Of a DNA stretch of 64,000 nt, positions 37,101-48,732 are shown piece by piece; position 1 is the first letter of the stretch, and each line of letters starts with the position of its first letter. The stretch is from the NCBI RefSeq assembly GCF_004664715.2, contig NC_051063.1:112764829-112828828 (forward strand), given 5' to 3'. Origin of the DNA: Peromyscus leucopus (lineage: Eukaryota; Chordata; Mammalia; Rodentia; Cricetidae). Below the pieces are notes generated by a model. It worked only from the letters and a program-made list of their open reading frames with translations. It ran no database searches and was not told the DNA's origin. The translations under genes were made by a program, and so were the position numbers.

Positions 37101-38640
37101 AATTCACAGCAGCTGTGGTTGCCTATAAAACCTGCCCAAGATTAAGTCGGTTATGGCTGCTGGGGGAGGTCATGTATAGGGTTTTTATTTAGCTTTGACT
37201 GTCAACGTTTTTGCTTTGTGTTTTGTTTTTTTTTTGGGAATGCACCCCTTGCTTTTAATCGTCAGTTTAAGCTGTGGATATGAAATTCTGTATCTTTCAC
37301 ATTGCACTGTTCATAATTCTAATTTGTCATGTCCTTCCAATCTTTTATATCGTTAGAGATTCTCAAGGTTTCCTTTTTCTCAGATAGTTACTCAAGAACT
37401 ACAGCACTTAACTTGAAGTTAGATGCTTTCTACTGAAGTTAAATAAACTCAAGCAAGTTAAAAAGAAAAAAAAATGTTCCCTGTTCCTTTCCAATGGGGA
37501 ATAACTTCCAGAAATTAAAAAATTAAAAAAAAATTTTGCCATCTAATTCTTTTGCAAATGTTGTGTATAATAAAGGCTATGCCATTAGAAATCCAGAGAC
37601 TGTCAAGTCCCATGAATTAAAATTTTCAAGACTATTATCTGGTTCATTGCCTTACTTCATTTGTGGTTCTAATAGTAATACTTAATTTGATACATCTACT
37701 ATTAAAGGCAGAAATACTTTTGAGTTTTCTTCTTTTGACTCATACACAATCTTTATCCTCTGTATTTTGTCACATTGGATAGAAGTCAGAACGAAACTCA
37801 TGGCTTCTTAGGTTTCCTACTTTGGTGGAAGTAAAGAATCTGATATCACATTCTTGCTTCAGTTTCATCCTCCTTAAACTGAGTGTAATAACATTTAGCA
37901 TGGCTATAAGATTAAATCAGCTATACATACTGCCTGAATGAAAACCCCCACATGTATTAATGCTTTAGAGTTTCCAACCACAGCATGCTATCAGAGCAAT
38001 GAGCACCAAGGTAATGGCTGTATTGTTGGCAGAATTTTAAAGACTGCTGTGTAGAGAGAAGACTCAGATTTTGAGTTAAGAGGAGTTAGTCTAACTACAT
38101 AGTCAGTAGTGATGGAGCTGAGAGAAATCATTTGTCCTTCTGGAATCTCTGTTCCAGTGTGAAAAGTTGGAGAAACAGGAACTTACCATGACAGCTGACA
38201 TCTCCTTAAGGAAGGACATGGCTCAGTTCATGTAAAAGTGCTTCTGTCTGAGAATGTGCTGGGACCATGTGAGTGCTGACCACGAGGTGATGACAGGATG
38301 GCTACCCAGAGTACGAATTCCTTTGTATGTCTACTTAAGGTTACTGTCTACTTATGGAAGATTTCAGAATGAGACTCTTATGCTATAATGACTTCTTTCA
38401 AGCAAATGCTATGAAACAGTCACTGTACTAAATGTGCTAAATTCCTTTTAAGACAGGGAATTTTCATCCAGAGATCTTACCAGGTAGTAAAGAAAGTGAC
38501 ATGTTAACAATATAGGCAATAAGGCTGAATAGCTGCCTGGTATATATTGTATGTCATTTAAGTGTCAAAGACATAGCTCAGTCCTTGGATGACAGAAAAA
38601 GGTCCTGGTATGAGATCTTGCAACACATCTCTCAGATTTA
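34165..38640. other. Intronic stretch with few recognisable elements
   Basis: I see no gene. A G-rich to AT-rich block at about 36410-36590 resembles the 3' UTR of an L1 in plus orientation, and 37840-37960 resembles a MIR (cagtttcatcctccttaaac). Both are low confidence. The rest is unrecognised. Confidence 0.45.
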
Positions 38641-38792
38641 GCATCCAGTGAGCTGCGAGCTCTTGGAAGGTAGAGGTCTGAGTACATGGGAGAACCAGAG
38701 TGACACCCAAGGGAGTGCCATTCATTTGGACTTCCAGGAATTGTCTGTATTCAGGTCAACTGCTCTGTACTATTTAGGGAAATTGTATGTGT

Positions 38793-38797
<5 letters not shown>

Positions 38798-38888
<91 letters not shown>
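38798..38888. repeat. (TG)n(AG)n compound microsatellite
   Basis: About 22 TG units are followed directly by about 23 AG units. Confidence 0.95.
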
Positions 38889-38891
<3 letters not shown>

Positions 38892-39585
38892 GAGGATAAA
38901 GTAAGGGTAGAGAAAGAGGCAGCAATAGAATGGAAGGAGAGAGATTTGTTCATTTATTTAAGGGATTGGAATAAAAGCTAACAAATTAAGGTGTCTTGAA
39001 AAATTCTATCTATAAATCATAGCTATAAAATGAAAACAATTTTTCTCAGTACACGATAAGAACAAAAAGCTATGTTCTTTATTGAATTATGAACCATAAT
39101 CTTCTATAAGAACTAGAATCCTTATGTAATTCTCTATTATTTACATTATTACCAAAACTCTAATATGATTATGAACATTAGCGATGGATTTAACTATCCA
39201 CTACACCAGGGAGGAAGCTTTATGTGGTGAAAACAGTCAATAAGTACACAAACACACAAGAGAGAATACAAGAAAGCAAGAGAAAAGGAAAAACAAAAGG
39301 GAGGAAGCAAGAAGGGACAGGGCCAGTAGAACTGGACCTTAAATTTGAAACTTTACTCAGATTTTTGATAGCTAGGAAATTAATCATATATATTAACTTG
39401 TTAAGCTTTGACATTACTCAATATTAGTGGGTCTGATTCTCTCATGTAAACATGGGGAGATACCTTTGTTAAACTTGAAAATAAATTTTATAGTTATGAA
39501 ATATGAATAAGATCTCTAAATCTATGTTACAGCATAGTACCTACAGTTAATAATACTGTGTGCACTGTATATTTAATTATTTTCT

Positions 39586-39588
<3 letters not shown>

Positions 39589-39632
<44 letters not shown>

Positions 39633-39815
39633 TGTGTGTGTGTACACCAGAGGTTGACACTGGGTGTTTTCCTCTGTCTACCTTCACAGCACTGGGATTA
39701 TAGGTGTGTAGCATTGTGCCCAGCTTTTTAGAAGTGCTGGGGATCTGAACTCAGTTCCCAGTGCTTGCCCAGCAAGCATCTTACAGACTGAGCCATTTCT
39801 CTAGCCTGCTTAACA
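39589..39815 (-). mobile_element. B4/B3-type SINE with (TG)n tail
   Basis: The minus strand starts near caggctagagaaatggctcag and continues through a B4-like body. A (TG)n tract at 39589-39642 marks its 3' end. Confidence 0.65.
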
Positions 39816-40507
39816 TTTTTTGTTAATGGGTTAGGTGTGATATAAGTGTGTTTTAAGTGACAACACCACAGACAGAATATTAAGAGAAATATTAGAGATG
39901 ATGGATATATTTATGATGGTACCCCATGGTAAGAGATTCATAGAAATGCATATTCTTCTAAACACATTCAGTTGTATATACTAAATAGGTACAGGTTTTT
40001 GTTTATCAGATGCCTTAGTAAAGTGACCTTAAACTTCACTTTAATAAAATTACTAGCAAATAATATGAGCTTAGAACATTTTTACTGGTAATTCTTTTTT
40101 AAATTTTTTTGTTGTTGCTGCTGGTAATTCTTGAACTTAGGTGAATGCCGCCCACTGCCACTTATCATCATCACCACACCCTGTGGCATTCTCTTACATA
40201 TTTTCTTACATACTTATATGCATCAAACTATATTATAAAACTGAAGTTTTAGGAGTGTGGTCACAAGTTCTGGGGAGATTGTATCTCAATAAACAAACAG
40301 TATACAATTTTAATAAGGCCTGCTTCTCAATGTTTTATTGCATACAGATATGTATCACCATCTAAAAGAAGCCACTAGAGCCTCATACACCTTTATTCAA
40401 GAGAAGTAAAGTAACAAGCATCAAGTACCTACGGACCACCTAATCTACAATGCTCCCAAACCTAATGCTAGATGTAGATGGAAAGAATATTAATACAGCA
40501 TACTCAC

Positions 40508-40664
40508 CGATAAGATCTGGTCTCCTCTCTGGAGCTCCCCACTCAGGTCTGCTGGTCCACCGGCCAGAATGAAGGATACAAAAATACCTTCTCCATCTTC
40601 CCCGCCCACAATGTTGAAGCCCAGGCCAGTGGAGCCTTTGTGAAGGACTACCTTGCGGGGCTCC
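40508..40664 (-). CDS. Dlg2: DLG2 (PSD-93) internal exon, first part of PDZ3
   Basis: DLG2 is a membrane-associated guanylate-kinase scaffold of the postsynaptic density; its PDZ domains bind C-terminal tails of NMDA-receptor subunits and potassium channels. Read on the minus strand, the exon starts with the third base of an Arg codon and then gives 52 whole codons, from [10 protein letters not shown] to GDQILS. The carboxylate-binding GLGF loop is at exon residues 13-16, followed by [10 protein letters not shown] and [11 protein letters not shown], hallmarks of DLG PDZ3. VVLHK together with ELQRGDQ fits DLG2; DLG1, DLG3 and DLG4 are known to differ at these positions. The acceptor is a pyrimidine-rich stretch ending ctacag (AG at 40665-40666), and the donor is TCG|gtgagta (GT at 40506-40507), in phase 0. 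The reading frame runs into the intron and stops soon after. The second half of PDZ3, with the helix B histidine, must lie on another exon, which I did not find here. No mutation is seen. DLG paralogue identity is recognised from memory. Confidence 0.95.
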
Positions 40665-41514
40665 CTGTAGAAACAAATGGAGAACACAGCTCACAGGGTG
40701 ACCCCACTCAGATTCTGCTTTCTTTTACTTTTGTGGGAATATGTGGTACCAGCTGTTCACCACCTACTGTGATGGTGGTGGCTTCCCATGGTAAAATGCA
40801 TTTGCAGATTATGAAATGTCCTATGAGGGCAGATACCTGATTTCTCATCACAACTATCAACATCCCATGCAACACCATTTCTGGAACACCTTCAATCAAT
40901 GTTTATTCCACCTTTTCTCTTAAAAAATCCTGCAATTGTATTGATCATCAAGTACTCAACAGAGTGGAAATAAAGGAGAGATGAGGACAGGGATCAGACT
41001 AGACCTTGCTGGTGGTAGAATGCCCTGGAATCTGAGGCACCAGGACTATTTAAATGGAGAAGATTAAGAAGTGGTCATGCATACTGTTGAGCTGCAGATG
41101 TGATGGGAGGCAGGAAAACCAGCTAGATTTTTTTAAAAAAGAAACCCAGGTATGAAACAGTGACAGGAGGAAGACTGAGAACCATGAGGATGAAAATGAG
41201 TGACAGAGAGGAGAAGAATTTGAAGGAAGATGTGGTAGAGCTTGGGAGAAGGTGAGAGAGCTACTAGGTGGCGAAAAGAGAAGGAATGGGATGCAGGCTT
41301 GAGAGGATGAGGATGGTTAGGCATTTCCTGTTCCAGCTAATAGTCATACACCCCTGTGGAGATATTCTGAAGCAGATGGAGACAAATGTGAATTGAGGAT
41401 CCCAGAAAAACAAGAACAAAATCAAAACAAACAAGACAAAACAAGACAACCTCCGCCCCAAAACCCACACTTGGGATAAAGAATCTACAGGTTGATTCAT
41501 TTCTTTTTTCCTTC

Positions 41515-41835
41515 TCTCTCTCTGTGTATATATTAGTGTTCATGTGTGTGCCAATGACATACATATGTGTGGAGGCTGGAGGTGGGTGAACCTCAGAGGT
41601 GACAGTCCTAGGGTACTGTCTACTTCTTGAGGCAGTATTTCTCACTGACTTTGGACTCAATGATTAGGTTAAGTTGACTGGCTAGAGAGCCCCAGGGATT
41701 CACCTGTCTCTGCCCCCAGTGCTGAGATCACAAATGTATGCCATCATGCCAGAATATTTTTGTGGGTCCTGGGATTTGAACTCATGTCAGATGCTTACTT
41801 ACTTGGCAAACACTTTTTCAACTAAGTAAGACATT
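41515..41835 (-). mobile_element. B4-type SINE
   Basis: Diverged reverse B4. On the plus strand it shows gagatcacaaatgtatgccatcatgcc and the ctgggatttgaactcatgtc block characteristic of its two parts. Confidence 0.6.
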
Positions 41836-41883
41836 TCCCCTGCCCCTAATTCAATTTACTTTAAAAATCATTATTATTATTTT

Positions 41884-41885
<2 letters not shown>

Positions 41886-41934
<49 letters not shown>

Positions 41935-42055
41935 GCCGGAGCCCAGCTTTTGGGAGTCAGTTCTTTCATTTTATGATGGGTTCTAAGGGTCAGCCTCACA
42001 TCAGGCTAGTGCAGTTAGCTACTTTTACTATCTGAGCCATCTCATTAGCTCTTCA
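41886..42055 (-). mobile_element. B3 SINE with (TG)n tail
   Basis: A (TG)n run (41886-41933) is followed by a short reverse B3 ending in the head motif atctgagccatctcattagctc. Confidence 0.65.
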
Positions 42056-43110
42056 TTCAATTTTCCTTAACATCAATTAAAAAATAGGTTCTGTCTGTCA
42101 GCCTTAAATTTGACCAAGGAGCCTTTCTGTCATATACCTTTCTCTTCTAAACATCTCAGTTTCAATGACTAAAGTTCCTTTACTTTACTCTCAATGATAT
42201 ATGAATAGTAAAGAGCCATCCAATATATCTTTATGCTAATAATATGGAGAGTTTATTTGTGATCACATTTCCATGCTTAAAAATGATATATCTATGCTGA
42301 ATCTCACTGTAAGAATGTCAAATGCACATCCCAGCTTAAACTTTAAGTAATATGATATATAGTGATATGCTGTCAGAGGAGAATCGACATACAGCTAATT
42401 CACTATAGTCTACAAACATTGGATAGGCACTTACTGTACCGGGGCTTTTTCCAGGTGGTTGGGTTCTCAGAATGTTTTCAAACTACATCAAATTCCTTGT
42501 CCTGGTGAATTTACATTCTGATAATGAGCCATTGACTCAGTGACTGAATGTATTCTTTATTATGTTAAAAATCAGTACTTGAAGAGAGAAAGCAGAGCAA
42601 TATATGGTGATGGGTTTTAGGCCTAGGTTGTACACATTTTTGAGAAGGACTAAGATGAAGACTCTGGTGATTATGTAGGTGCCCAAAGGAAGGGTACTGC
42701 AGCTGGAGGAGGCACTGCAAATACCCAGATACTAGGGTGTGAGGGTTCTGATGTCACAGAAGGATGCCAACGTGGTGAACTATGACAGCCACTCCAAAAT
42801 CCTTGTCAGACAATTCCAGTGCCATTCAGTGTTAGCAAATGTTGACTGTCTTTTCTCATGTGAGGCTCCTGGTGTTTAGTGGGACAAGACATTTTGGGTA
42901 TTAAGTTGTACGGTGCTAGGTCCTGTATAATGTTTTCTGTAGGTACTGGATCTGTTTAAACACACACATACACTCACGTTGAATGGCTATTCAGTAATGC
43001 CTCCTCAGTGGAGCATTTTCACTCATGGCAACTGAGGAAGTCTGAGAGTTTAGCCCCTCTTCAGAGAGGGGAGAAGTGGAGAATTTCATCTATTCTACCT
43101 CCTATTTCAT
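42056..43110. other. Intronic stretch, nothing recognised
   Basis: No gene or nameable repeat was seen. Confidence 0.5.
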
Positions 43111-43114
43111 ATGT

Positions 43115-43190
43115 AACAGAAGTGCAGAATTTCAGGGTGGTTGCTAGCTCACATATCCTTCACTAGAATGTGTACTGGAGTCCAGGCATC
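43115..43190 (+). repeat. Dispersed repeat copy A (partner near 46105)
   Basis: A 70-75-bp segment with gtgctagctcacat-like and tcactag[ag]atgtgtact blocks recurs at 46105-46180 with about 85% identity by eye. I do not recognise the family. Confidence 0.6.
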
Positions 43191-43244
43191 ATATGCAATA
43201 TATGGGTGCTACTGGCACTCCCAGATAGTTGGAGGTTTCAAGAC

Positions 43245-43604
43245 CTGTTATTAGTTATATTTTCTATTTCTGTGATAAAATACTGTGACCAAAATACACT
43301 TAGGGAAGGGAGGGTTTATTTTAGCTTATAGTTCCAGAGGGATAGAGTCCATGATGCCAGGGAATCATGGTAGCTTGAAACAAAATGATCACATTTTTAT
43401 CCACACACAGGAAGCAGAGAGACAGAACAGGAAGCAAGATGAGGTTGTAAAACCTACAGCTCACCCCCAGTGACACACTTCCTCCAGCAAGGCTCTACTT
43501 CTTAAAGATTCCACAACCTCCCAAACAGCACCATCAGCTAGGGACCTAGTGCTCAACCACATGAGCCTATGGGGGACATTTCTCATTTGAATCACACCAA
43601 CGTA
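43245..43604 (-). mobile_element. MaLR-type solo LTR
   Basis: Read on the minus strand this follows the LTRs at 4044 and 6981: a tgtcactgggggtgagct-type block, and atcacagaaatagaaaa near the end. Low identity indicates an older copy. The ends are approximate. Confidence 0.6.
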
Positions 43605-44188
43605 GTACAGCCTTCCTCTTCCTCTTTCTGCCTCATTGGTGCTGGGCTGGGTAGAATTTCAGTTCTTATTCTGTCTACTGACTTTAGTCCAGTGGAAGAA
43701 GTATGTGGACAGCTATCTTATAATTGTCTTCCCTGGCTGCTTGGTAGAAATATAGAGAAGTTTACCTCTCTGGGAAGACCTGTGATAGCACAGGGGTGAG
43801 AGGCTTCATTCCTTGCATGGTTGGCTATAGTAGGGCCAGGGTAGCATCATTAAAACTATGAGAGCACACATAATAAATGCACACATTTAAGTCAGATAAA
43901 ATCCCAGCAGTGAGGAGGGAAATCTGGTACAAAGTCCCACCCCTAACCAAGAAGAAACTATTTGAATTGATACCAACTGGGAAAGGGGAACTTAGTTTTC
44001 TCCAATACAGTTATGGTGGGTATATCCACCACACTCCAAGGCAGGCCTCAAGAAGAGGAGTAGTTGGCTAACACAAAATGGACTCCATGTTCTTTGTTTT
44101 TTTTTCCCCCACTGTGGTTATGATTTGGTGTTTTTTGTCTTTTTATTCTTAATTTAGTTTTGGTTTATTTGTTTCATTTTTACTGTTG

Positions 44189-44254
44189 GAGGGAGGGAGG
44201 ATGCGAGGGAGGGAGGGGGAGGGAAGAAGAGAGAGAGGGGAGAGGAGAGAGGAG

Positions 44255-44319
<65 letters not shown>
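44189..44319. repeat. (GGGA)n-(GA)n purine tract
   Basis: Imperfect GGGA/GAGG units pass into about 30 pure GA units, a long one-strand purine run. Confidence 0.95.
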
Positions 44320-44326
<7 letters not shown>

Positions 44327-44940
44327 GTGTTGTGTAGCAGTTTCTTCTGGGATTCTGCTTAAAACTTAGTAAACAACTCAAAATAGCCCCAGAAAGTCCC
44401 TGAAACCGACCAGATTCACTAGGCCCCTCCCTTCCAAGAGTAAATGTTAAAGATTGCTGAGAGTGATTCTCAGACAAGGCACACTGGTACAAAGAAGACT
44501 GAGACCAGACCAGCTACCTGGAAGAAGCAGAAAACAGCTGAGCTGCCTGGAAGAGGCTTAGATCAACCGAGGCCCCTGGAAAGGACACTCTCCAACCTAG
44601 TGGGAGACCTGAAGGCTGTGTAGTGTGCTCCAGGTTCCCAGCTTTTGTGACCTTTACCCATTCAAGGCTGGGCTTCGGTGATACAAGTGTATGAATTATT
44701 TCTGCCCCTGGAAATAACCCCTCACCCACATTCCTGTACCAATACAACTCATTGGTACACAAGGTTGGACTTTGGTGGTACCTGTACTTTGCTCTTCTGT
44801 GGGCTTCCTATCTGGGGTAGTAAATGGGTATGCTGTGTCTTTCCAGAAAAAGTATTGTCATACAATAGGTGGGTAGGAAGATGGGGAGGATTTGGCAGAA
44901 CTGGGAGGAGGGTAAAGAATATGCTAAAAATATATTGTAT

Positions 44941-45456
44941 TGAAAGACCCCCGAAGGTAGTCTTCCCTCTGGAGAGACCCTCGCCCAGAGATCACACCGA
45001 GACCATAAGTCAGATGCAAACAGCAAGAGGCTTTATTCAGGAACACGGGTACCCGGGGCGACACAGTCACTCAAGAGGCTCAAGAGACTGGCGCGCCGAT
45101 GGGCTGGAGTGGAGGGTTTTTATAGGGTCGGGCAGCAGAAGGGCGGGTACAGAAGCGAGAAGCATGGTTTACAGGGTTCTGATTGGACGATTCATATGAG
45201 GCCAGGTTCAAACTCAGGACAGTTCGTGGTGTGTCCCCCCCCCCCGTCCCCCCCCCCTGTGCTCGACACGCCTGCTGACTTGGCTCTTATCTAGGGTACA
45301 AGTTGTTTTTCTGACCTTTTAGTTCCCTGTTCTGGGGCCAGGTGGCCGACCGCAGATACCCTGTTTGTTCCCATGTCCTCTAACTGAACTTTCCCCGTAC
45401 TTTTCAGGCCTTGCTCAAAATGGCGTTAGGCTAAGCAAGTATGCTGGGGTCTTTCA
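44941..45456 (-). mobile_element. Gammaretrovirus-type solo LTR
   Basis: A 516-bp LTR whose ends form a near-perfect inverted repeat (TGAAAGACCCC ... GGGGTCTTTCA) is flanked by an exact 4-bp duplication GTAT (44937-44940 and 45457-45460), the length made by gammaretroviral integrases. On the minus strand it has a CCAAT box (about 45180), CTATAAAAA (about 45116-45124), AATAAA (about 45032-45037) and a T/G-rich U5. No internal region remains. The intact signals, ends and duplication suggest a recent insertion. Two long G-runs (minus strand) lie in U3 near 45235-45257. It is in sense with Dlg2. Confidence 0.92.
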
Positions 45457-45771
45457 GTATGAAAAGTTTAAAAAATAATAAATTTCTCCTCCACTTCCTT
45501 GCTAACTCATCCTTCTCCCAGACCCTAGTTTAGAGAGAAAGATTTAGGGTTTTGGCTTGTTTGTGCCTGTTGATAATTGCAGAATGCAGGATTCTCCAAT
45601 ATCTTATCCGGTGTATATAAGATGTAAGATAAAAAAGAAAGTCCCAGGAATTCATCTCTGCCCTTTCATGCTTTCTCTACAGCAGTTTGCTTCTTCTTCA
45701 TTCTTCCCAGCGCCTAGAGATTGCTAGTGTGTTGGTTTTATTATGTTCAAAGTTTTTAAAAAATGTCTCTT

Positions 45772-45895
45772 GGGGATTGGGGATTTAGCTCAGTGGTAGA
45801 GCACTTGCCTAGCAAGCACAAGGCCCTGGGTTTGATCCTCAGCTCAAAAAAAAAAAAAAAAAAAAAAAAGAAAAGAAAAAGAAAAAGACCACTTT
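45772..45895 (+). mobile_element. ID SINE, first of a pair
   Basis: BC1-derived ID element: tggggatttagctcagtggt with A and B box-like promoter parts (tagctcagtggtagag, gtttgatcct), then an A-tail and an A/G-rich tail. Confidence 0.9.
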
Positions 45896-45904
45896 GGGCT
45901 GTTT

Positions 45905-46010
45905 GGGCTTGGGGATTTAGCTCAGTGGTAGAGCGCTTGCCTAGCAAGTGCAAGGCCCTGGGTTTGGTCCTCAGCTCCGACAAAAAACAAACAAACAAAC
46001 AACATCAACA
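45905..46010 (+). mobile_element. ID SINE, second of a pair
   Basis: A second ID copy, closer to the standard sequence (agagcgcttgcctagcaag), with a (CAAA)n tail. The pair as a whole is bounded by related sequence: aaaaaatgtctct ending at 45770 and aaaaaatgtttctct ending at 46024. Confidence 0.9.
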
Positions 46011-46104
46011 AAAAATGTTTCTCTATTAAATAAGAGGGAAGATCAGAGAGGAATGGACAGGTACATGTGTCATCTATTCCTTGGACACACTGTGCTTTGC
46101 ATAT

Positions 46105-46180
46105 ATAAAGGAATGCAGTATTTCAGGATGGGTGCTAGCTCACATGCCCTTCACTAGGATGTGTACTAGAGCCCAGGAAT
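46105..46180 (+). repeat. Dispersed repeat copy B (partner near 43115)
   Basis: Matches 43115-43190: tgcagtatttcaggatgggt and ctagctcacatgcccttcac followed by tagga-tgtgtact. Same orientation, about 3 kb apart. Confidence 0.6.
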
Positions 46181-48328
46181 CAGCACTTCCCCAACATGGC
46201 AAGAGATTTGACAATCAGAAGAAACACAGGAAATGGCTATTGAGAGAATGGACTAACTCCCACAGTGATTTAGGCCTTCACTTCAGATTATAATTATTTA
46301 TGCAAATATATTTCCTTCTCGCTAGGGTTTTAATCAAAGATTGAAAAATGAATACACAACAGGGACGGTAAAGACAGCCTAAGTGAGTGAAGTAGGCTGA
46401 AGAGCTATTGTGGCCCATTTCATCTAAAGAGGGCTGCAACTAGCTAGCTCTGGATGATGATGTCAAGAAGGAATTGCCTCATTTGAACACTGTCTCATTC
46501 TCTAGTCTTTATCTAAAGATAAGCCAAGAACCTAGATTTTATGTAAAATGTCTAGCATTTTAAATCATCAATGATTGAAAAAAAAACCCACAACAACAAA
46601 AGCTCCATACAGTTCCAACTATAACCTTCTCTCTGATGGACCCAGCTAGGGGCTGCCAGTGTGAGATGGCATTATGTGAAGTTTCAGGGCACATCTGATA
46701 CCTGTTTTATGGTCTTCTCTTCAGTGCTGCTTGGCATGGATGGGATTTGACATCTGGTAATTCTCTGTACTTTTAAGAGTCTATCTTCAATGCCGTTTCT
46801 ATCCTTCCCTTCTCAAGTTTGCTCACTCTAGAATAATCTTCCCTTTTGTTGTATTTTTCCTTGGTCTTATTTTCTCTCTCTTTGTAGTACAATTGGTTAA
46901 AGACCCATCATCTTTATGATGACCCATTCTCAAGCACTTGAGGCCATGGTTCTTTTGTCTGCATGCTTACTGTCAAGGAATGACTCTGGGTCTGCTGAAT
47001 CCGATGTCTTGAATTTCTGTGAAGTGTATTTTTTGTGTGTGAGGCAATGTGGCTTCTAGACAGGCCATAATCTCCTGGTGTATAGTGTTAGTTTCACCTA
47101 GAAGAATGCTCAACAAATACTTGATAACTAACTAAATAAATCATCATAAACATTTACAAAGAACACAAATGCTTTTTATATGGAAACACTAATTTGCTGC
47201 GTTATTCTTCTTCCAGAATTCAGATGGTCTCAAGACCATTATCAGCCATTATCACAGATCATTATATACTAACAGTAGAACAAAATTCTAACCCCCATTA
47301 TTTATTCATGACATAGTGCAGGTCACTTCACTGATCATCTGGGAGCTGTCTCTATCACTCTCCTCAGTTGCCCAATTCTCAACTGAACTAGAAGTTTCCT
47401 CCGGCATTATGTCCATGTAGCTATCATAATGCTTATTATCCTGGCTTGGTTTACACATATCCCCCTCTAGCTATAGTAAATAACTTGAGAGCACCATCCA
47501 CATCACTTGTTTATTTGTCTTCAATACTTAGTACATAATTAAGTGCTTTCTATTTGTTTCTAAATGCGATTTTCATATTACATTTTAAATATCGACACCA
47601 CAGAAGCTGGAACGAACTATTTACAATATCAGCATGTTTTGAAAGGACACATACTCATTAAAATAGGTGTTTGATTCATCTACCCAGTCTGTTAGTAAGC
47701 AGCACCTTTAGAATGCCTACTCTGGGTTAGGCATTATGAATGCAAATATTAAAGAACCTGGGTTGGAGTTAATTAGAAACAAAGAAGAATTAAGAATACT
47801 GCAGTGACAGAGACTCAGGAGCAGTAAACTAATATAGATAGGAGTGAAGAGTGTCTAGTCTAAAAAGAGTTTATTCTTGTGTTATCATTACTCCTGGAAA
47901 CATGCTACACTCACTTATGCAGTTTTACTTTTAACATGATGCAAAAAGCCCTCTTTTTATAAAACCCCTGGATGTTAGGCAACTGGAGAAAGGCCAGTTT
48001 GTTCTGTCCAAGCTGTGTCAGGTCAGCTGCGGCACACGATTGTTTAGGTGGGGTCCTTGAGCAGGGAGAAAAGTGCCATGGGATTTTTCTTTTAATTCTG
48101 ATGGCTCAAGTGGGTTCAGGATTCAAGGGGAAAATGATCACTTAAAGCTGAAGGATTTGTGTTGATGGAGGATAAGAATGTTATCCACCACCTTTTAAAA
48201 ACATGTATGTCCATGTTAGTCTCTACTCAAAAGCATTTGGTATGCCCTGACAGTGTGCTTTCTTAAGGGAAAAAATTAATTAAGTTTCCTCTCTGCTCCC
48301 CTATCATTAACTCCAAATGAAATGGCAA

Positions 48329-48330
<2 letters not shown>
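46181..48330. other. Intronic stretch with ancient repeat traces
   Basis: No gene. 47460-47560 and 47690-47760 have weak L2/MIR-like wording (cacttgtttatttgtcttcaa; gaatgcctactctgggttagg). The rest is unrecognised. Confidence 0.4.

Positions 48331-48400
<70 letters not shown>
48331..48400. repeat. (TC)n microsatellite
   Basis: About 34 uninterrupted TC units, at the edge of an old SINE. Confidence 0.95.
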
Positions 48401-48401
<1 letters not shown>

Positions 48402-48710
48402 ATGGAGGAGTCTCCTAGTGGTGCCCAGGCCAGATTTGAACTCTTGGGCTCAAGTGATCCTCCACCTAAGACTTGAGACTAAGCCGGAGTCGTGGTGTAT
48501 GCCTTTATTCCCAACACTCGGGAGGTAGAGCCAGGTGGATCTTTGTGAGTTCGAAGCCAACCTGGTCTGCAGAGTGAGGTCCAGGACAGGCATCAAAACT
48601 ACATAGAGAAACCCTGTCTTTAAAAACAAAAACAAAAACATCCCCCCCCACACAAAGACTTGAGACTCGTGGTATTACAGGTATATGCTGCTGTGCCCAG
48701 ATTAATTTTT
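48401..48710 (-). mobile_element. Fossil 7SL-type monomer interrupted by a B1
   Basis: The outer pieces (ttgaactcttgggctcaagt, gatcctccacc; then gtattacaggtatatgctg, ctgtgcccag) form the reverse of a FLAM-like 7SL monomer, older than B1. It is split by the B1 at 48481-48654. Confidence 0.65.
48481..48654 (+). mobile_element. B1 SINE
   Basis: Diverged B1 with an (AAAAAC)n tail, bounded by a perfect 13-bp duplication AAGACTTGAGACT (48468-48480 and 48655-48667). Confidence 0.92.
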
Positions 48711-48732
48711 TCCCTTAAGAAAGCACACTGCC

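Noticed and set aside
44678..45199. 173-codon open frame, among the longest in the window
   Set aside because: About half of it is the antisense strand of the gammaretroviral solo LTR, and the rest is unique flank. No protein features.
45772..46010. tRNA-like A and B boxes suggesting tRNA genes
   Set aside because: They are ID SINEs with A-tails; the cloverleaf and anticodon arm of a true tRNA gene are not preserved.
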